Source: Thermovibrio sp.
GTDB lineage: Bacteria > Aquificota > Aquificia > Desulfurobacteriales > Desulfurobacteriaceae
Assembly (NCBI GenBank): GCA_015490195.1
Contig: WFYG01000045.1
Span: 1 to 45,150, forward strand
Length of the DNA stretch: 45,150 bases
Reading direction: 5' to 3'
Part shown: positions 8,996 to 16,886 of the stretch, piece by piece
Layout: each line of letters begins with the position of its first letter
Numbering within the stretch: position 1 is the first letter of the stretch
Notes under the pieces: generated by a model
What the model was told of the DNA's origin: nothing
Seen by the model: the letters and a program-made list of their open reading frames with translations, nothing else
The model's database searches: none
Made by a program: the position numbers and the translations under genes

Positions 8996-9767
8996 TAAGA
9001 AAACCTGGCATAAACTTATTGAAATTGTTCTATCTCTAAGGGGAGTGAACGTTCTTCACGCTTACACTCCAAAAGAGGCTCTTAACATAGCTGCTGCCGA
9101 GAAACCGGACTTAGCCCTTATTGACGTCTCTATTTCGGGGGGATCTGCGTACGACTTAATTCCAGAGATTTTAAGGAGAGGAGTTCCTGTTGTTGTTATA
9201 GGTCATAAAGCTGAAGGCTTTGACAGGGAAAAAGCCCTTTCCCTTGGTGCTTACGAAGCCCTTGAAAAACCGTTTACAGTAGAAGAACTTCTTGACCTTT
9301 TGAGAAAGGCGAGAAAAGAGGCTTCTAAACCAGAAGAGAAACTTGAACTTGTTTTGCCTTCTGAAAGTGAAGAGTTTGAAACTGTAAGTTTAGGATTGGA
9401 ACCTGAAGAGAGTGTGGCCGAAATTTCGGAAGAGGAAGTTCCTGTTATTCCGGTAGAGAAAGAGCTCCGGGAGAGCATTCCCGTTATTCCAGTTGAAGTT
9501 GAAGAATCTGGAGAGAGAGAGAAGTCACCTGTTACTGTAGAAGAAACTGTTGAGGAGAAGAAGGAGAAAGGGGAATCTGAAAAAGAAATAGTTAAAAGAG
9601 CAGAAGAGGAAGTTAAACAGAAAGTGGAAAAAGTATCTGGGGTTACCGTTCCTGAGGAGAAGGTAGAGGAGATAATAAGAGAGATAGCCTGGGAGGTAAT
9701 TCCCGAAATAGCAGAGAAGGTTATAAGGGAAGAGGTGGAAAAACTGATAAGGAGCCGACTTGCCTAA
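8973..9767 (+). CDS. Response regulator receiver domain with long acidic linker and conserved C-terminal helices
   Basis: The N-terminal CheY-like receiver (about 1-115) has the acidic pair D7/D8, phospho-acceptor D51 (ALIDVS) and K99 in EKPF. The usual switch Thr/Ser after the fourth strand is Gly in VVVIGHKA. Residues about 118-215 are highly acidic and rich in Glu, Val and Pro, with VPVIPVE and IPVIPVE as a short internal repeat. The last 45 or so residues form amphipathic helices containing AWEVIPEIAEKVIREEVEKL. There is no DNA-binding or enzymatic output domain. The arrangement recalls receiver proteins of deltaproteobacteria and, loosely, the oligomerising tail of PopZ; that comparison is from memory. 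No partner kinase is in the window. Confidence 0.8.
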   Translation: MKLLYVDDKKTWHKLIEIVLSLRGVNVLHAYTPKEALNIAAAEKPDLALIDVSISGGSAYDLIPEILRRGVPVVVIGHKAEGFDREKALSLGAYEALEKPFTVEELLDLLRKARKEASKPEEKLELVLPSESEEFETVSLGLEPEESVAEISEEEVPVIPVEKELRESIPVIPVEVEESGEREKSPVTVEETVEEKKEKGESEKEIVKRAEEEVKQKVEKVSGVTVPEEKVEEIIREIAWEVIPEIAEKVIREEVEKLIRSRLA

Positions 9768-10262
9768 ATGTTTAGAGTCGGTATCGGCTACGACGTTCAC
9801 ACCCTTGAACCCGGGTATGACCTCGTAATAGGCGGGGTTAAAATTCCCCACGAGAAGGGTCTTAAAGGCCACTCAGATGCAGATGTTCTGATTCATGCAA
9901 TCTGCGATGCACTGCTGGGAGCGCTCTCTCTCGGTGACATAGGTCAGCACTTCCCCGATACTTCCCCTGAATACAGCGGAATTTCCAGCCTTAAACTCCT
10001 CGGCAGAGTGGCTTTCCTCATCAAAGACCAGGGATACCAGGTCGTTAACGTAGATTCCGTTGTTGTAGCCCAGAGGCCTCGCCTTGCTCCGTACGTACCG
10101 GAAATGAGAAAGAAAATCGCCTCCGTTCTTGGTATACTTCCCTCTCAGGTTTCGGTAAAAGCTACAACGACCGAGAGGCTCGGCTTTGAGGGGAGAGAGG
10201 AGGGAATCTCTGCCCAGGCCGTTGTCCTCCTAAAAAAGGATACAGGAGGCTTAAGTTGGTAA
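9768..10262 (+). CDS. ispF: 2-C-methyl-D-erythritol 2,4-cyclodiphosphate synthase
   Basis: IspF cyclises CDP-methylerythritol 2-phosphate to MEcPP, the substrate of the IspG encoded at the window start. The 164-residue protein has the zinc-binding GIGYDVHTL start, the [20 protein letters not shown] signature, and the C-terminal [20 protein letters not shown] directly follows the upstream TAA, with AAGGAG at 9749-9754. The end overlaps the fabZ start region. Confidence 0.96.
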   Translation: MFRVGIGYDVHTLEPGYDLVIGGVKIPHEKGLKGHSDADVLIHAICDALLGALSLGDIGQHFPDTSPEYSGISSLKLLGRVAFLIKDQGYQVVNVDSVVVAQRPRLAPYVPEMRKKIASVLGILPSQVSVKATTTERLGFEGREEGISAQAVVLLKKDTGGLSW

Positions 10263-10693
10263 TGGACATTACTGAAATAATGGAAGTTATTCCTCATAGG
10301 TATCCCTTTCTTCTCGTTGACAAGATAATTGAGTTTGAACCTAAGAAGAGAATAGTAGGCATTAAAAACGTTACGATGAACGAACCTTTCTTTCAAGGAC
10401 ACTTTCCCGGTCACCCGATTTTCCCGGGAGCCCTTCTCGTAGAGGCAATGGCTCAGGTCGGTTGTATCCTTATGTTTAAGTCCTTTAACATCTCCCCTGA
10501 AGAGTACGTTGTTTACTTTATGGGAATTGATAAAGCAAGGTTTAGGAAACCGGTCAAACCCGGAGACACTGTCAGGTTTGTTCTTGAGCCAAAAGTGATA
10601 AAGAAGAGAATGTCAAAGATGAAAGGAGAGGCCTTCGTCGGAGATGATCTCGTCTGCGATGCTGAGATAATGGCCATGATCGCGAGGAAGTGA
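10256..10693 (+). CDS. fabZ: 3-hydroxyacyl-[acyl-carrier-protein] dehydratase
   Basis: FabZ dehydrates 3-hydroxyacyl-ACP in fatty acid elongation. The hot-dog fold motif is complete: [13 protein letters not shown], then [20 protein letters not shown] with the catalytic His and, later, Glu. AGGAGG at 10244-10249 lies six bases before a TTG at 10256 and twelve before an ATG at 10262. The spacing favours TTG and the codon favours ATG; the difference is two residues. lpxA follows at once, the usual fabZ-lpxA order that balances phospholipid and lipid A synthesis. Confidence 0.95.
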   Translation: MVMDITEIMEVIPHRYPFLLVDKIIEFEPKKRIVGIKNVTMNEPFFQGHFPGHPIFPGALLVEAMAQVGCILMFKSFNISPEEYVVYFMGIDKARFRKPVKPGDTVRFVLEPKVIKKRMSKMKGEAFVGDDLVCDAEIMAMIARK

Positions 10694-11469
10694 TGGTTCA
10701 GATTCACCCGCTTGCTGTAGTAGAGAGGGGAGCAGAGCTTGACGAGGGCGTTGTAGTAGAGCCCTTTGCCTACGTTGGAAGCAAAGTTAAAGTAGGTAAG
10801 AAAACTGTCATCAGGAAGGGTGCCGTTATAGAGGGTAGAACGACGATCGGTGAAAACTGTGAGATTTTCTCCTCCCACATAGGTGTCGTTCCCCAGGACT
10901 TAAAGTTCAAAGGGGAAGATACGGAAGTTATTATAGGTAACGGAGTAAAAGTCAGGGAGTATGTAACGATCCACAAAGGGACAGAAGGAGGAGGAGGCGT
11001 TACTTACGTTGGAGATAACGTTCTCCTTATGGCCTACGTTCACGTTGCCCACGATGTTAGAATAGAGAAGAATGCCATAGTTGCAAACGCCGTTCAGATT
11101 GCAGGACACGTTGAGATAGGAGAGTCTGCCGTAATAGGTGGCCTTACCGGCATTCACCAGTTTGTCAGAATAGGTAAACACGCCATGGTTGGGGGAGCCT
11201 CTGCCGTTCACAGAGACGTTCCTCCCTTCGTAGTTGCTCAGGGAAACAGAGCGAGGCTTGAGGGTATCAACATAGTGGGTTTAAAGAGGAGGGGGTTCGG
11301 CAGGGAGACGATAAGAGCTCTCACTACCGCCTTTGAGATAATCTTTAAAACAGACGAACCCCTTCTTGTATCGCTGGGAAGAGTTGAGGAGGAGTTCAGG
11401 GATGTTCCTGAAGTTCTTGAAATGGTTGAATTTATAAGGAAGAGTAAGAGAGGTATCTGTCCGGCTTGA
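10693..11469 (+). CDS. lpxA: UDP-N-acetylglucosamine acyltransferase
   Basis: LpxA attaches the first 3-hydroxyacyl chain to UDP-GlcNAc in lipid A synthesis, which implies an LPS-bearing outer membrane. The protein opens with IHPLAVVE and hexapeptide repeats of a left-handed beta helix. The active-site region is VHVAHDVRIEKNAIVANA, followed by HQFVRIGKHAMVGG and the C-terminal helical cap. I chose ATG 10693, which forms a TGATG junction with fabZ. A GTG three bases earlier is possible but sits too close to the GAGG element. Confidence 0.95.
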   Translation: MVQIHPLAVVERGAELDEGVVVEPFAYVGSKVKVGKKTVIRKGAVIEGRTTIGENCEIFSSHIGVVPQDLKFKGEDTEVIIGNGVKVREYVTIHKGTEGGGGVTYVGDNVLLMAYVHVAHDVRIEKNAIVANAVQIAGHVEIGESAVIGGLTGIHQFVRIGKHAMVGGASAVHRDVPPFVVAQGNRARLEGINIVGLKRRGFGRETIRALTTAFEIIFKTDEPLLVSLGRVEEEFRDVPEVLEMVEFIRKSKRGICPA

Positions 11470-12272
11470 AGTTAGGCAGGGAGAAACTCAAAGGCAAGCT
11501 TGTATTCCTGGGAACTGCAGGTGCCCGTTACGTGGCGTTCGGTTTTGAGAGGCAGGCGGGCGGCCTCTACTTCGGGTTTCCAGACCTTAATGTTCACGTT
11601 GACCCCGGCCCCGGTGCCTTCGTCCACTCCCACAGGAAAGGGATTGAGCCTCACTGGACAGACGTTGTTATCCTCTCCCACCGTCACCTTGATCACTGTG
11701 CAGACGTTAACCACATACTTGAGTCTATGACTCTGGGAGGAAAGAGAAAGAGGGGACTTTTAATCTGCCCTTCAGACTGTATAGACGAAGACCCTGTCGT
11801 TCTCAGGTACACCAGGCAGCACATAGAGAGGACGGAAATTGTAGAGGAAGGGAAGAGCCTAGAACTTTCCTCAGAAGTTGGCGTCTCTTTTCCTGTTAGG
11901 CACGTCCACGGCGTTGAAACCTACGGGGTCGTTTTCAGGTGGAGAGGGAACGTTTACAGCTACGTTTCAGATACTAAGTTCTTTGAAGGTCTTCTCTCTG
12001 CCTACAGAGGTTCCAGACTCCTGATAATCAATACAACTCTTTTAAAGCCAACCCCTAAAGTTGACCACCTCTCTGCAGACGACGCAAAGGTAATAGTTGG
12101 AGAGTTAAAGCCCGAACTTGCCGTCCTTACCCACTTTGGAAGGACAATGCTGTCGGCAAAGCCGTGGGAGGTTGCTCTCTCTATTTCTAAAGAGACCGGA
12201 GTAAAAGTGATAGCTGCCTACGACAACATGATACTTGACCTTGAATCCCTTTCTGTTGTGAGGCAGAGGTGA
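11466..12272 (+). CDS. MBL-fold metallohydrolase
   Basis: A 268-residue metallo-beta-lactamase-fold hydrolase, probably cytosolic. The dinuclear metal motif is SHRHLDHC (HxHxDH type), with further His ligands in RHVHGVETYG, the Asp in SYVSDTKFF and the late His in LTHFGRTML. The overall pattern is closer to RNase Z, PhnP and related MBL hydrolases than to beta-lactamases, but the substrate cannot be read from the sequence. The TTG start overlaps the lpxA stop (TTGA), and its own stop overlaps the next gene (GTGA). Confidence 0.85.
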   Translation: MKLGREKLKGKLVFLGTAGARYVAFGFERQAGGLYFGFPDLNVHVDPGPGAFVHSHRKGIEPHWTDVVILSHRHLDHCADVNHILESMTLGGKRKRGLLICPSDCIDEDPVVLRYTRQHIERTEIVEEGKSLELSSEVGVSFPVRHVHGVETYGVVFRWRGNVYSYVSDTKFFEGLLSAYRGSRLLIINTTLLKPTPKVDHLSADDAKVIVGELKPELAVLTHFGRTMLSAKPWEVALSISKETGVKVIAAYDNMILDLESLSVVRQR

Positions 12273-12808
12273 AAATAGCCCTTACCGGGAGGCCGGGAAT
12301 AGGGAAGACAACTGCCGTTAAAAGGGTTGTTTCTCTTCTTGGGGAGAAGGCAAAGGGGTTCTGGACAGAAGAGATAAGGGTAAATGGTAAAAGGTGGGGG
12401 TTTAAAGTTGTTAGAACGGACGGGGAGGAGGAGCTCCTTGCCTCTGTTGAGGCAGATTCCCTCTACAGAGTCGGTAGGTACGGCGTTTTTGTTGATAAAT
12501 TTGAGACCTTTGCCGTTCCTTTTCTAATTGAAGCGATAGATGAGGAAAAGGTTGTAGTGGTTGACGAGGTGGGAAAGATGGAGCTCCTCTCAAAAGCCTT
12601 TCAGCATGCAGTCTCCCGTCTGGTAGAAGAGGAGGTTGCAGCCCTTGTAACAATTCCGATAAAGGACGTTCATCCTCTTGTTTCCCGTATACGGAAGCGT
12701 TTCAAGGTCATACATTTAACCCTTACAAACAGAGATAACGTTCCCGCCGAGATAGTTAAACTGCTGGAGGGTAGAGATGGAAAAGAGAGAGGAGAACAGG
12801 AACCTTAA
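12269..12808 (+). CDS. THEP1-type nucleoside-triphosphatase
   Basis: A P-loop NTPase of the THEP1 family, known from hyperthermophiles including Aquifex, that hydrolyses NTPs to NDPs in vitro. Its cellular role is unclear. The 179-residue sequence has a Walker A motif GRPGIGKTT at 7-15, the family strand GFWTEEIR, and a Walker B region VVVVDEVGKMEL. The GTG start lies in a GTGA overlap with the MBL gene. The 3' end overlaps hslO by 32 bases. Confidence 0.88.
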   Translation: MKIALTGRPGIGKTTAVKRVVSLLGEKAKGFWTEEIRVNGKRWGFKVVRTDGEEELLASVEADSLYRVGRYGVFVDKFETFAVPFLIEAIDEEKVVVVDEVGKMELLSKAFQHAVSRLVEEEVAALVTIPIKDVHPLVSRIRKRFKVIHLTLTNRDNVPAEIVKLLEGRDGKERGEQEP

Positions 12809-13784
12809 GCAGCTTCCGTCCAGGGAACAGCTTGTAAAGGAGCTGACTCCGCAGGTTAAAGAGGATCTTAAGAACTACTTTAAAGACAGGGATTACGGCG
12901 TAATAGCCATAACGAGGGAAGATGCCCTCAGAGCTTTCGTTGTTAAGACGACAAACCTATGTGAGATAGCAAGGCTTAGACATAAGCTCTCTCCTATGGC
13001 TACCGCTGTTCTCGGTAGAGCTCTGACAGGAGCCATCCTTTTAACCTCTCTTTTAAAGCACGGAACAGATCAGAGGATACTCCTGAGGATAGAAGGGGAC
13101 GGCCCCATAGGTCTCGTCGTTGCAGAGGCCAACGCAAAAGGTGAGGTGAGGGGTTTTGTCCAGAACCCCGACGTTCCCCTGTTTGTAAAGGAAGAGAACG
13201 GCAGGAAGAAGTTTGACATAGCCAGGGCTGTTGGTAAGGGAACGCTTACGGTTGTGAAGGACCTCGGTTTTGGAACTCCGTACGAGAGCTCCGTTCCCAT
13301 CGTCTCCGGAGAGATAGCTCAGGACATAGCCTACTACCTCCTAAAGTCGGAACAGATTCCCTCTGCCGTTGCAATAGGTGTTCTGGTTGGAGAAAACGGA
13401 AAGGTTGAAGCTGCAGGCGGTTTCCTTGCTCAGCCGCTTCCCGGAGCTTCAGACGAAGCAATTACTAAGCTTGAGGAGAATGTGAAGTCTATGCCTCCTG
13501 TCAGTTCCCTTATAAAGGAAGGAAAGAGGCCAGAGGAGATAGCGGAGCTCCTCTTTAAAGGGTTTACTACCGAGCTTCTGGCTCTAAAGGAGCTCTCCTT
13601 CAGGTGCCGCTGCTCAAAGGAGGTTGCAGAGAGGAGCCTCGTTGCCATGCCCGTTGAGGAGCTGAAGGAGTTAAAGAAAGAAGGAGGCGTCTCAATAAAG
13701 TGTAACTTCTGCGGAGAGGAGTACTTCTTCTCTCCGGAAGAGATAGCGGAGGTTATAAAAGAGAAAGAGAAGGGGGAAAACTAA
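12777..13784 (+). CDS. hslO: Redox-regulated chaperone Hsp33, with an N-terminal extension
   Basis: Hsp33 is a cytosolic holdase chaperone activated when oxidation releases zinc from four cysteines. The core begins near residue 37 (YGVIAITREDALRAFVVKTT) and runs through RIEGDGPIGLVVAEANAKG. The C-terminal redox switch has CRC followed by CNFC, the expected CxC...CxxC. At 335 residues it is roughly 40 longer than usual, mostly in a charged N-terminal extension before the core. ATG 12777 has GGAGGG upstream, so the extension seems real, though a later start cannot be excluded. Confidence 0.93.
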   Translation: MEKREENRNLKQLPSREQLVKELTPQVKEDLKNYFKDRDYGVIAITREDALRAFVVKTTNLCEIARLRHKLSPMATAVLGRALTGAILLTSLLKHGTDQRILLRIEGDGPIGLVVAEANAKGEVRGFVQNPDVPLFVKEENGRKKFDIARAVGKGTLTVVKDLGFGTPYESSVPIVSGEIAQDIAYYLLKSEQIPSAVAIGVLVGENGKVEAAGGFLAQPLPGASDEAITKLEENVKSMPPVSSLIKEGKRPEEIAELLFKGFTTELLALKELSFRCRCSKEVAERSLVAMPVEELKELKKEGGVSIKCNFCGEEYFFSPEEIAEVIKEKEKGEN

Positions 13785-14305
13785 TGGCTGTTTGCTCCCT
13801 CTTCTCCGTTGGTGTTTCTCTCCCTTCTGTTGAGGAGGAAACAGAGAAAGTTATAAGGGAGAAGTTTAAACTTACTCCCCGATTTGAAGGGATTGTCCCT
13901 CCCGACTCCAGAGGTTCAAGAACTTCTCAACTCCTTGCAGAAGTCCAGCTTCAGAACGTCCTCTCTCTGAAACCCTCCGATGCCCTCTTTGCAGTTGCAG
14001 TTACCCCTTACGACCTCTATTCCGACAGCTTAAACTTCGTTTTCGGTGTTGCCTATCCTTTTAAGGGGGGCATAGTTTCGTACGCTAGGCTTCTTTCAGA
14101 GAGTACAGAGCTCTTTCTTTCACGGGTAAGGAAAGAGGTTACCCACGAGATGGGGCATGTCTTTGGCCTCTCCCACTGCCCCGACCCAAAGTGCGTTATG
14201 CACTTTTCCAACTCCCTTGCAGATACAGACTACAAGAGTGAGGACTTCTGCCCGTTGTGCAAAAAGAAGCTTGCCAGCGCTATGAAGCAGCTTGGCCTTT
14301 TTTAA
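13784..14305 (+). CDS. Archaemetzincin-like zinc metalloprotease
   Basis: A 173-residue protein with the archaemetzincin signature: HEMGHVFGLSH with H121, H125 and H131 as catalytic zinc ligands and E122 as base. C132 and C137 follow, then the Met-turn CVM and a CPLC pair, forming the second, cysteine-bound zinc site. The family is widespread in archaea and animals and patchy in bacteria; its substrates are poorly known. No signal peptide is visible, so it should be cytosolic. Its ATG overlaps the hslO TAA by one base. Its stop shares TTAA with the convergent nucleoside phosphorylase gene. Confidence 0.88.
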   Translation: MAVCSLFSVGVSLPSVEEETEKVIREKFKLTPRFEGIVPPDSRGSRTSQLLAEVQLQNVLSLKPSDALFAVAVTPYDLYSDSLNFVFGVAYPFKGGIVSYARLLSESTELFLSRVRKEVTHEMGHVFGLSHCPDPKCVMHFSNSLADTDYKSEDFCPLCKKKLASAMKQLGLF

Positions 14306-15087
14306 AGTTTAACCTGTTTGATACCTTCCAGTAAAACGGTTTTCAGCTTTTCTCCTCGTTCCTTTGAGAGTTTTAAAACGTCATGATGGCTTGCCTCTAC
14401 CTGTAGGGTATCGTTTGTAAATATCGTCAGAGCGACAACCTTCATTCCGTAGAAGTTTGCCGCTATAACGTCTGGAACCGTTGACATGCTCACGCAGTCT
14501 GCCCCAAGTAGTTCAAGCATCCTTACTTCAGAGAAAGTTTCGTAGTTGGGACCCAGCGTTGCTGCAAGAACAGAGGGTATAACCTTTACTCCCTCGTTTA
14601 GTCCTGCTCTGATAAAGGTCTCTACCAGAGATCTGTCGTAAAACTTTTTTCCGTTTACAAATACTCTGCTTCCGTACTCCTTGATCAGTCCAACTAAAGG
14701 GTTTCTCCCTAAAAGGTTAATATGGTCGTATATAACTCCTATTTCTGACTCTACAGCCCTTCTTGATACAGCTCCCGAGGCACAGGTTGGTATAAACACT
14801 TTTACACCTAAAGAGGCGGAAAGTTGAGGGATGAACCTTATTTCCCAGTCTTCTCTTCCCTCGTAGTAGTGAAACCTTCCTTCAAAGAAGAGGAGGGATT
14901 TTCCTGAAACGGTGAAGACTTTAAGGTGGCCTCTGTGGCCTGGAACTGCCGGTTCAGGCATACCCGGTATTTCTGAGTAGGGTATTTCCACCTCTGCTTT
15001 TCCAAGGTCAATACCTGAACCTCCAACAACCGCAACGTCAAAACATTTTTTTCCCGTTAGTTTTTTCACTTTCTCTGCTGCTTCCAC
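14302..15087 (-). CDS. Purine nucleoside phosphorylase (PNP/MTAP family)
   Basis: A PNP_UDP_1-family phosphorylase that would split purine nucleosides to base plus (deoxy)ribose 1-phosphate. Family elements in order are VVGGSGID, VPGHRGHL, GRFHYYEG, YDHINLLGRNPLVG, LGPNYETFSEVRML and GADCVSMSTVPD, then TNDT near the expected specificity residue (Asn, as in PNP rather than MTA phosphorylase). A role in 5'-deoxyadenosine or methylthioadenosine salvage remains possible. The start is GTG with a GAGGGAAAG element. It lies 12 bases after the lipoprotein gene in the same direction, so the two are probably co-transcribed. Confidence 0.85.
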   Translation of the reverse strand: MEAAEKVKKLTGKKCFDVAVVGGSGIDLGKAEVEIPYSEIPGMPEPAVPGHRGHLKVFTVSGKSLLFFEGRFHYYEGREDWEIRFIPQLSASLGVKVFIPTCASGAVSRRAVESEIGVIYDHINLLGRNPLVGLIKEYGSRVFVNGKKFYDRSLVETFIRAGLNEGVKVIPSVLAATLGPNYETFSEVRMLELLGADCVSMSTVPDVIAANFYGMKVVALTIFTNDTLQVEASHHDVLKLSKERGEKLKTVLLEGIKQVKL

Positions 15088-15099
15088 CTTTCCCTCTTC

Positions 15100-16782
15100 C
15101 TAAATTTTTGGTTTTATAAAGAGCAGTTTGGACTTTGGTCTGGTAAGTATGTTTACTTTCGTGAATATTGAGACAAACAGGTCTTCTTGGGGTAGATAGT
15201 CAAACTCTTCAATTCCTCCCAGCTTGTAGATGGGAGATGTTGCCTCTTCCCAGTTAAAGGTGTCTCCGCTTCTGTAGAGTAGGAGAACTCTTCCACCATC
15301 AAAGGTGTAGATGTTTCTTAGGATTCCCGGTACTGCGTTTTTGTTCTGTGAGAAGAGAACTTCCTGGTTACCGTCTCCGTTTACGTCAATAGGCTTTGGT
15401 TTTGGAGTGATGTAGTAGGTAACGAGGTTGTCGTCCTCGTACCAGTATATTGCGTTTGGAGAGGCTCCTATCTGGATAGGCGAGCGCCAGAGTAGCTTCT
15501 CTCCGTCTGAGACGTTGAAGTAGTAATCAAGGTCGTAGTATGCGAACAATTCCTTCCCTTCGCTTTTGAACGTCTGGGCGCTGGTTACCTGAAATCCTGC
15601 TGGAATCTTTATTCTTTTCACTTTAACTAGCTTTCCTTCCGAAAGCTTGAGCCTATAAACTTTTTTGCCGAAGAACTTATCCCCTTCCTCACTTACGGTC
15701 TGTCCCATTACTGTTTCGTTTATTCCGTCTCCGTCTGTGTCAAAACAGGAAAGTATGAGCTTTGAGGAGGCAACTTTCCTAAGCTTTCCATTTTGCAGGG
15801 TGAAGATTCCCGACGATACGCTCTTTGAGTTCTGATAGAAGCCGTCAACTACAAATTCCATCTTTCCGTCTCTGTTAACGTCAACCGGGCAGACGTGGAA
15901 AAGGTAGGAGCCGCGGAACGGATTTTTAAACTTCTTGATGAGTTTTACACCGTAAGGCGTTGGTTTAAAGAGGTCTAAGCTATTTTCCTCGCTTACCAGT
16001 ATTGCCTCTTCGTGGTTTTTCAGCAGGTTTGCAACAAAAAGGCTCGTTGCATGGCCTTTAAAGTCGTAAACCACTTTGTAGGGGCTGCCCATTGCAACTG
16101 AGATGGAACTCTGGGGAGCTCCTCTCCACGGGAAGAACTTTATAAGGTGTTTTGTTGAGTCGTAAAGAGCAACTCCCTCATCGGTTGCAATCATGAAGGC
16201 GTCGTAACCTGTAAGTTTATCTACGGGAACTTTCCTTCTAAAGTCTCCCGGATATTTAAGATGAAACTTCTCCTTTACCTTTTTCCCCTTGCTGTAGGGT
16301 GCAAGGTGGAGGTTCTTTACCTCTTTTTTGAGCTTGTTGTAGAGCTCCTCTCCTTTCTTCCCTGCGAAGTTTATAAAGAGAACTCTGTTGTAGAGGAGTT
16401 TCTGGACTTTCTCTCCAATTGTTGGATTCCCAAGTGTTGGGAGAGCTATTGAGTAGTTCTTTTTAACCTGAGTTACTTTTAAAACGGCTCCGCTTTCAGA
16501 GATAAACCTGTCTCCAACAGAAACTCCCTGCTCCTTTCCAACGTCAATTACAAAGCCGTCGTAGCTGTTCAGTACTATCTCTCCCTCAACAGGAGTAAAG
16601 AACTGTTTAATGTAGTAGACGGCATTTCTGTACCCTTCTTTAGGAACGCCAACACCCTCCTGCTGGCTCTGGTAGGAAGCGTAGGGAGTGTACTGAGGTT
16701 CCTCCTGTTTACTGAACGGGTTAAGGCTTGCTATTCCGCAGGAGGTCAGTAGAAGGGGGAGCAGGAGAAGGCTCTTTCTCAT
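15100..16782 (-). CDS. Lipoprotein with FG-GAP/VCBS-like calcium-binding repeats
   Basis: A 560-residue envelope lipoprotein. The signal peptide ends in the lipobox LTSC, with C15 as the lipidated residue. Residues about 50-190 look like a small beta-rich domain and a basic linker. The remainder resembles a beta-propeller, with at least three DxNxDGxxE-type calcium loops: VNRDGKMEFVVD, TDGDGINETVMG and VNGDGNQEVLF. No catalytic motif is visible. I infer a surface or periplasmic binding or scaffold role. It is the first gene of a two-gene unit with the phosphorylase and is divergent from amt. Confidence 0.8.
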   Translation of the reverse strand: MRKSLLLLPLLLTSCGIASLNPFSKQEEPQYTPYASYQSQQEGVGVPKEGYRNAVYYIKQFFTPVEGEIVLNSYDGFVIDVGKEQGVSVGDRFISESGAVLKVTQVKKNYSIALPTLGNPTIGEKVQKLLYNRVLFINFAGKKGEELYNKLKKEVKNLHLAPYSKGKKVKEKFHLKYPGDFRRKVPVDKLTGYDAFMIATDEGVALYDSTKHLIKFFPWRGAPQSSISVAMGSPYKVVYDFKGHATSLFVANLLKNHEEAILVSEENSLDLFKPTPYGVKLIKKFKNPFRGSYLFHVCPVDVNRDGKMEFVVDGFYQNSKSVSSGIFTLQNGKLRKVASSKLILSCFDTDGDGINETVMGQTVSEEGDKFFGKKVYRLKLSEGKLVKVKRIKIPAGFQVTSAQTFKSEGKELFAYYDLDYYFNVSDGEKLLWRSPIQIGASPNAIYWYEDDNLVTYYITPKPKPIDVNGDGNQEVLFSQNKNAVPGILRNIYTFDGGRVLLLYRSGDTFNWEEATSPIYKLGGIEEFDYLPQEDLFVSIFTKVNILTRPKSKLLFIKPKI

Positions 16783-16826
16783 CCTTTCACCTCTGTCTGG
16801 ATTTACCGAATAATACCAAAAGAAAA

Positions 16827-16842
16827 TGGCATCAGATTTGCT
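16827..16842 (+). promoter_or_regulatory. Sigma-54 promoter of amt
   Basis: TGGCAT at 16827-16832, five bases, then TTGCT at 16838-16842. This matches the sigma-54 consensus TGGCAY-N5-TTGCW with the invariant GG and GC in correct spacing. Transcription should begin about a dozen bases downstream, some 30 bases before the amt ATG. The glnB promoter has the same two half-elements. I saw no clear enhancer-binding-protein site in the short upstream stretch. Confidence 0.85.
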
Positions 16843-16886
16843 TAAAATTTCTGGGTGGAGGAGAAATTACCTGAAAGGAGGTCTAA

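Noticed and set aside
16850-16886. A short leader peptide before amt, suggested by two SD-like elements
   Set aside because: The first element (GGAGGAG) is followed by ATT, ACC and then TGA, with no usable start codon.
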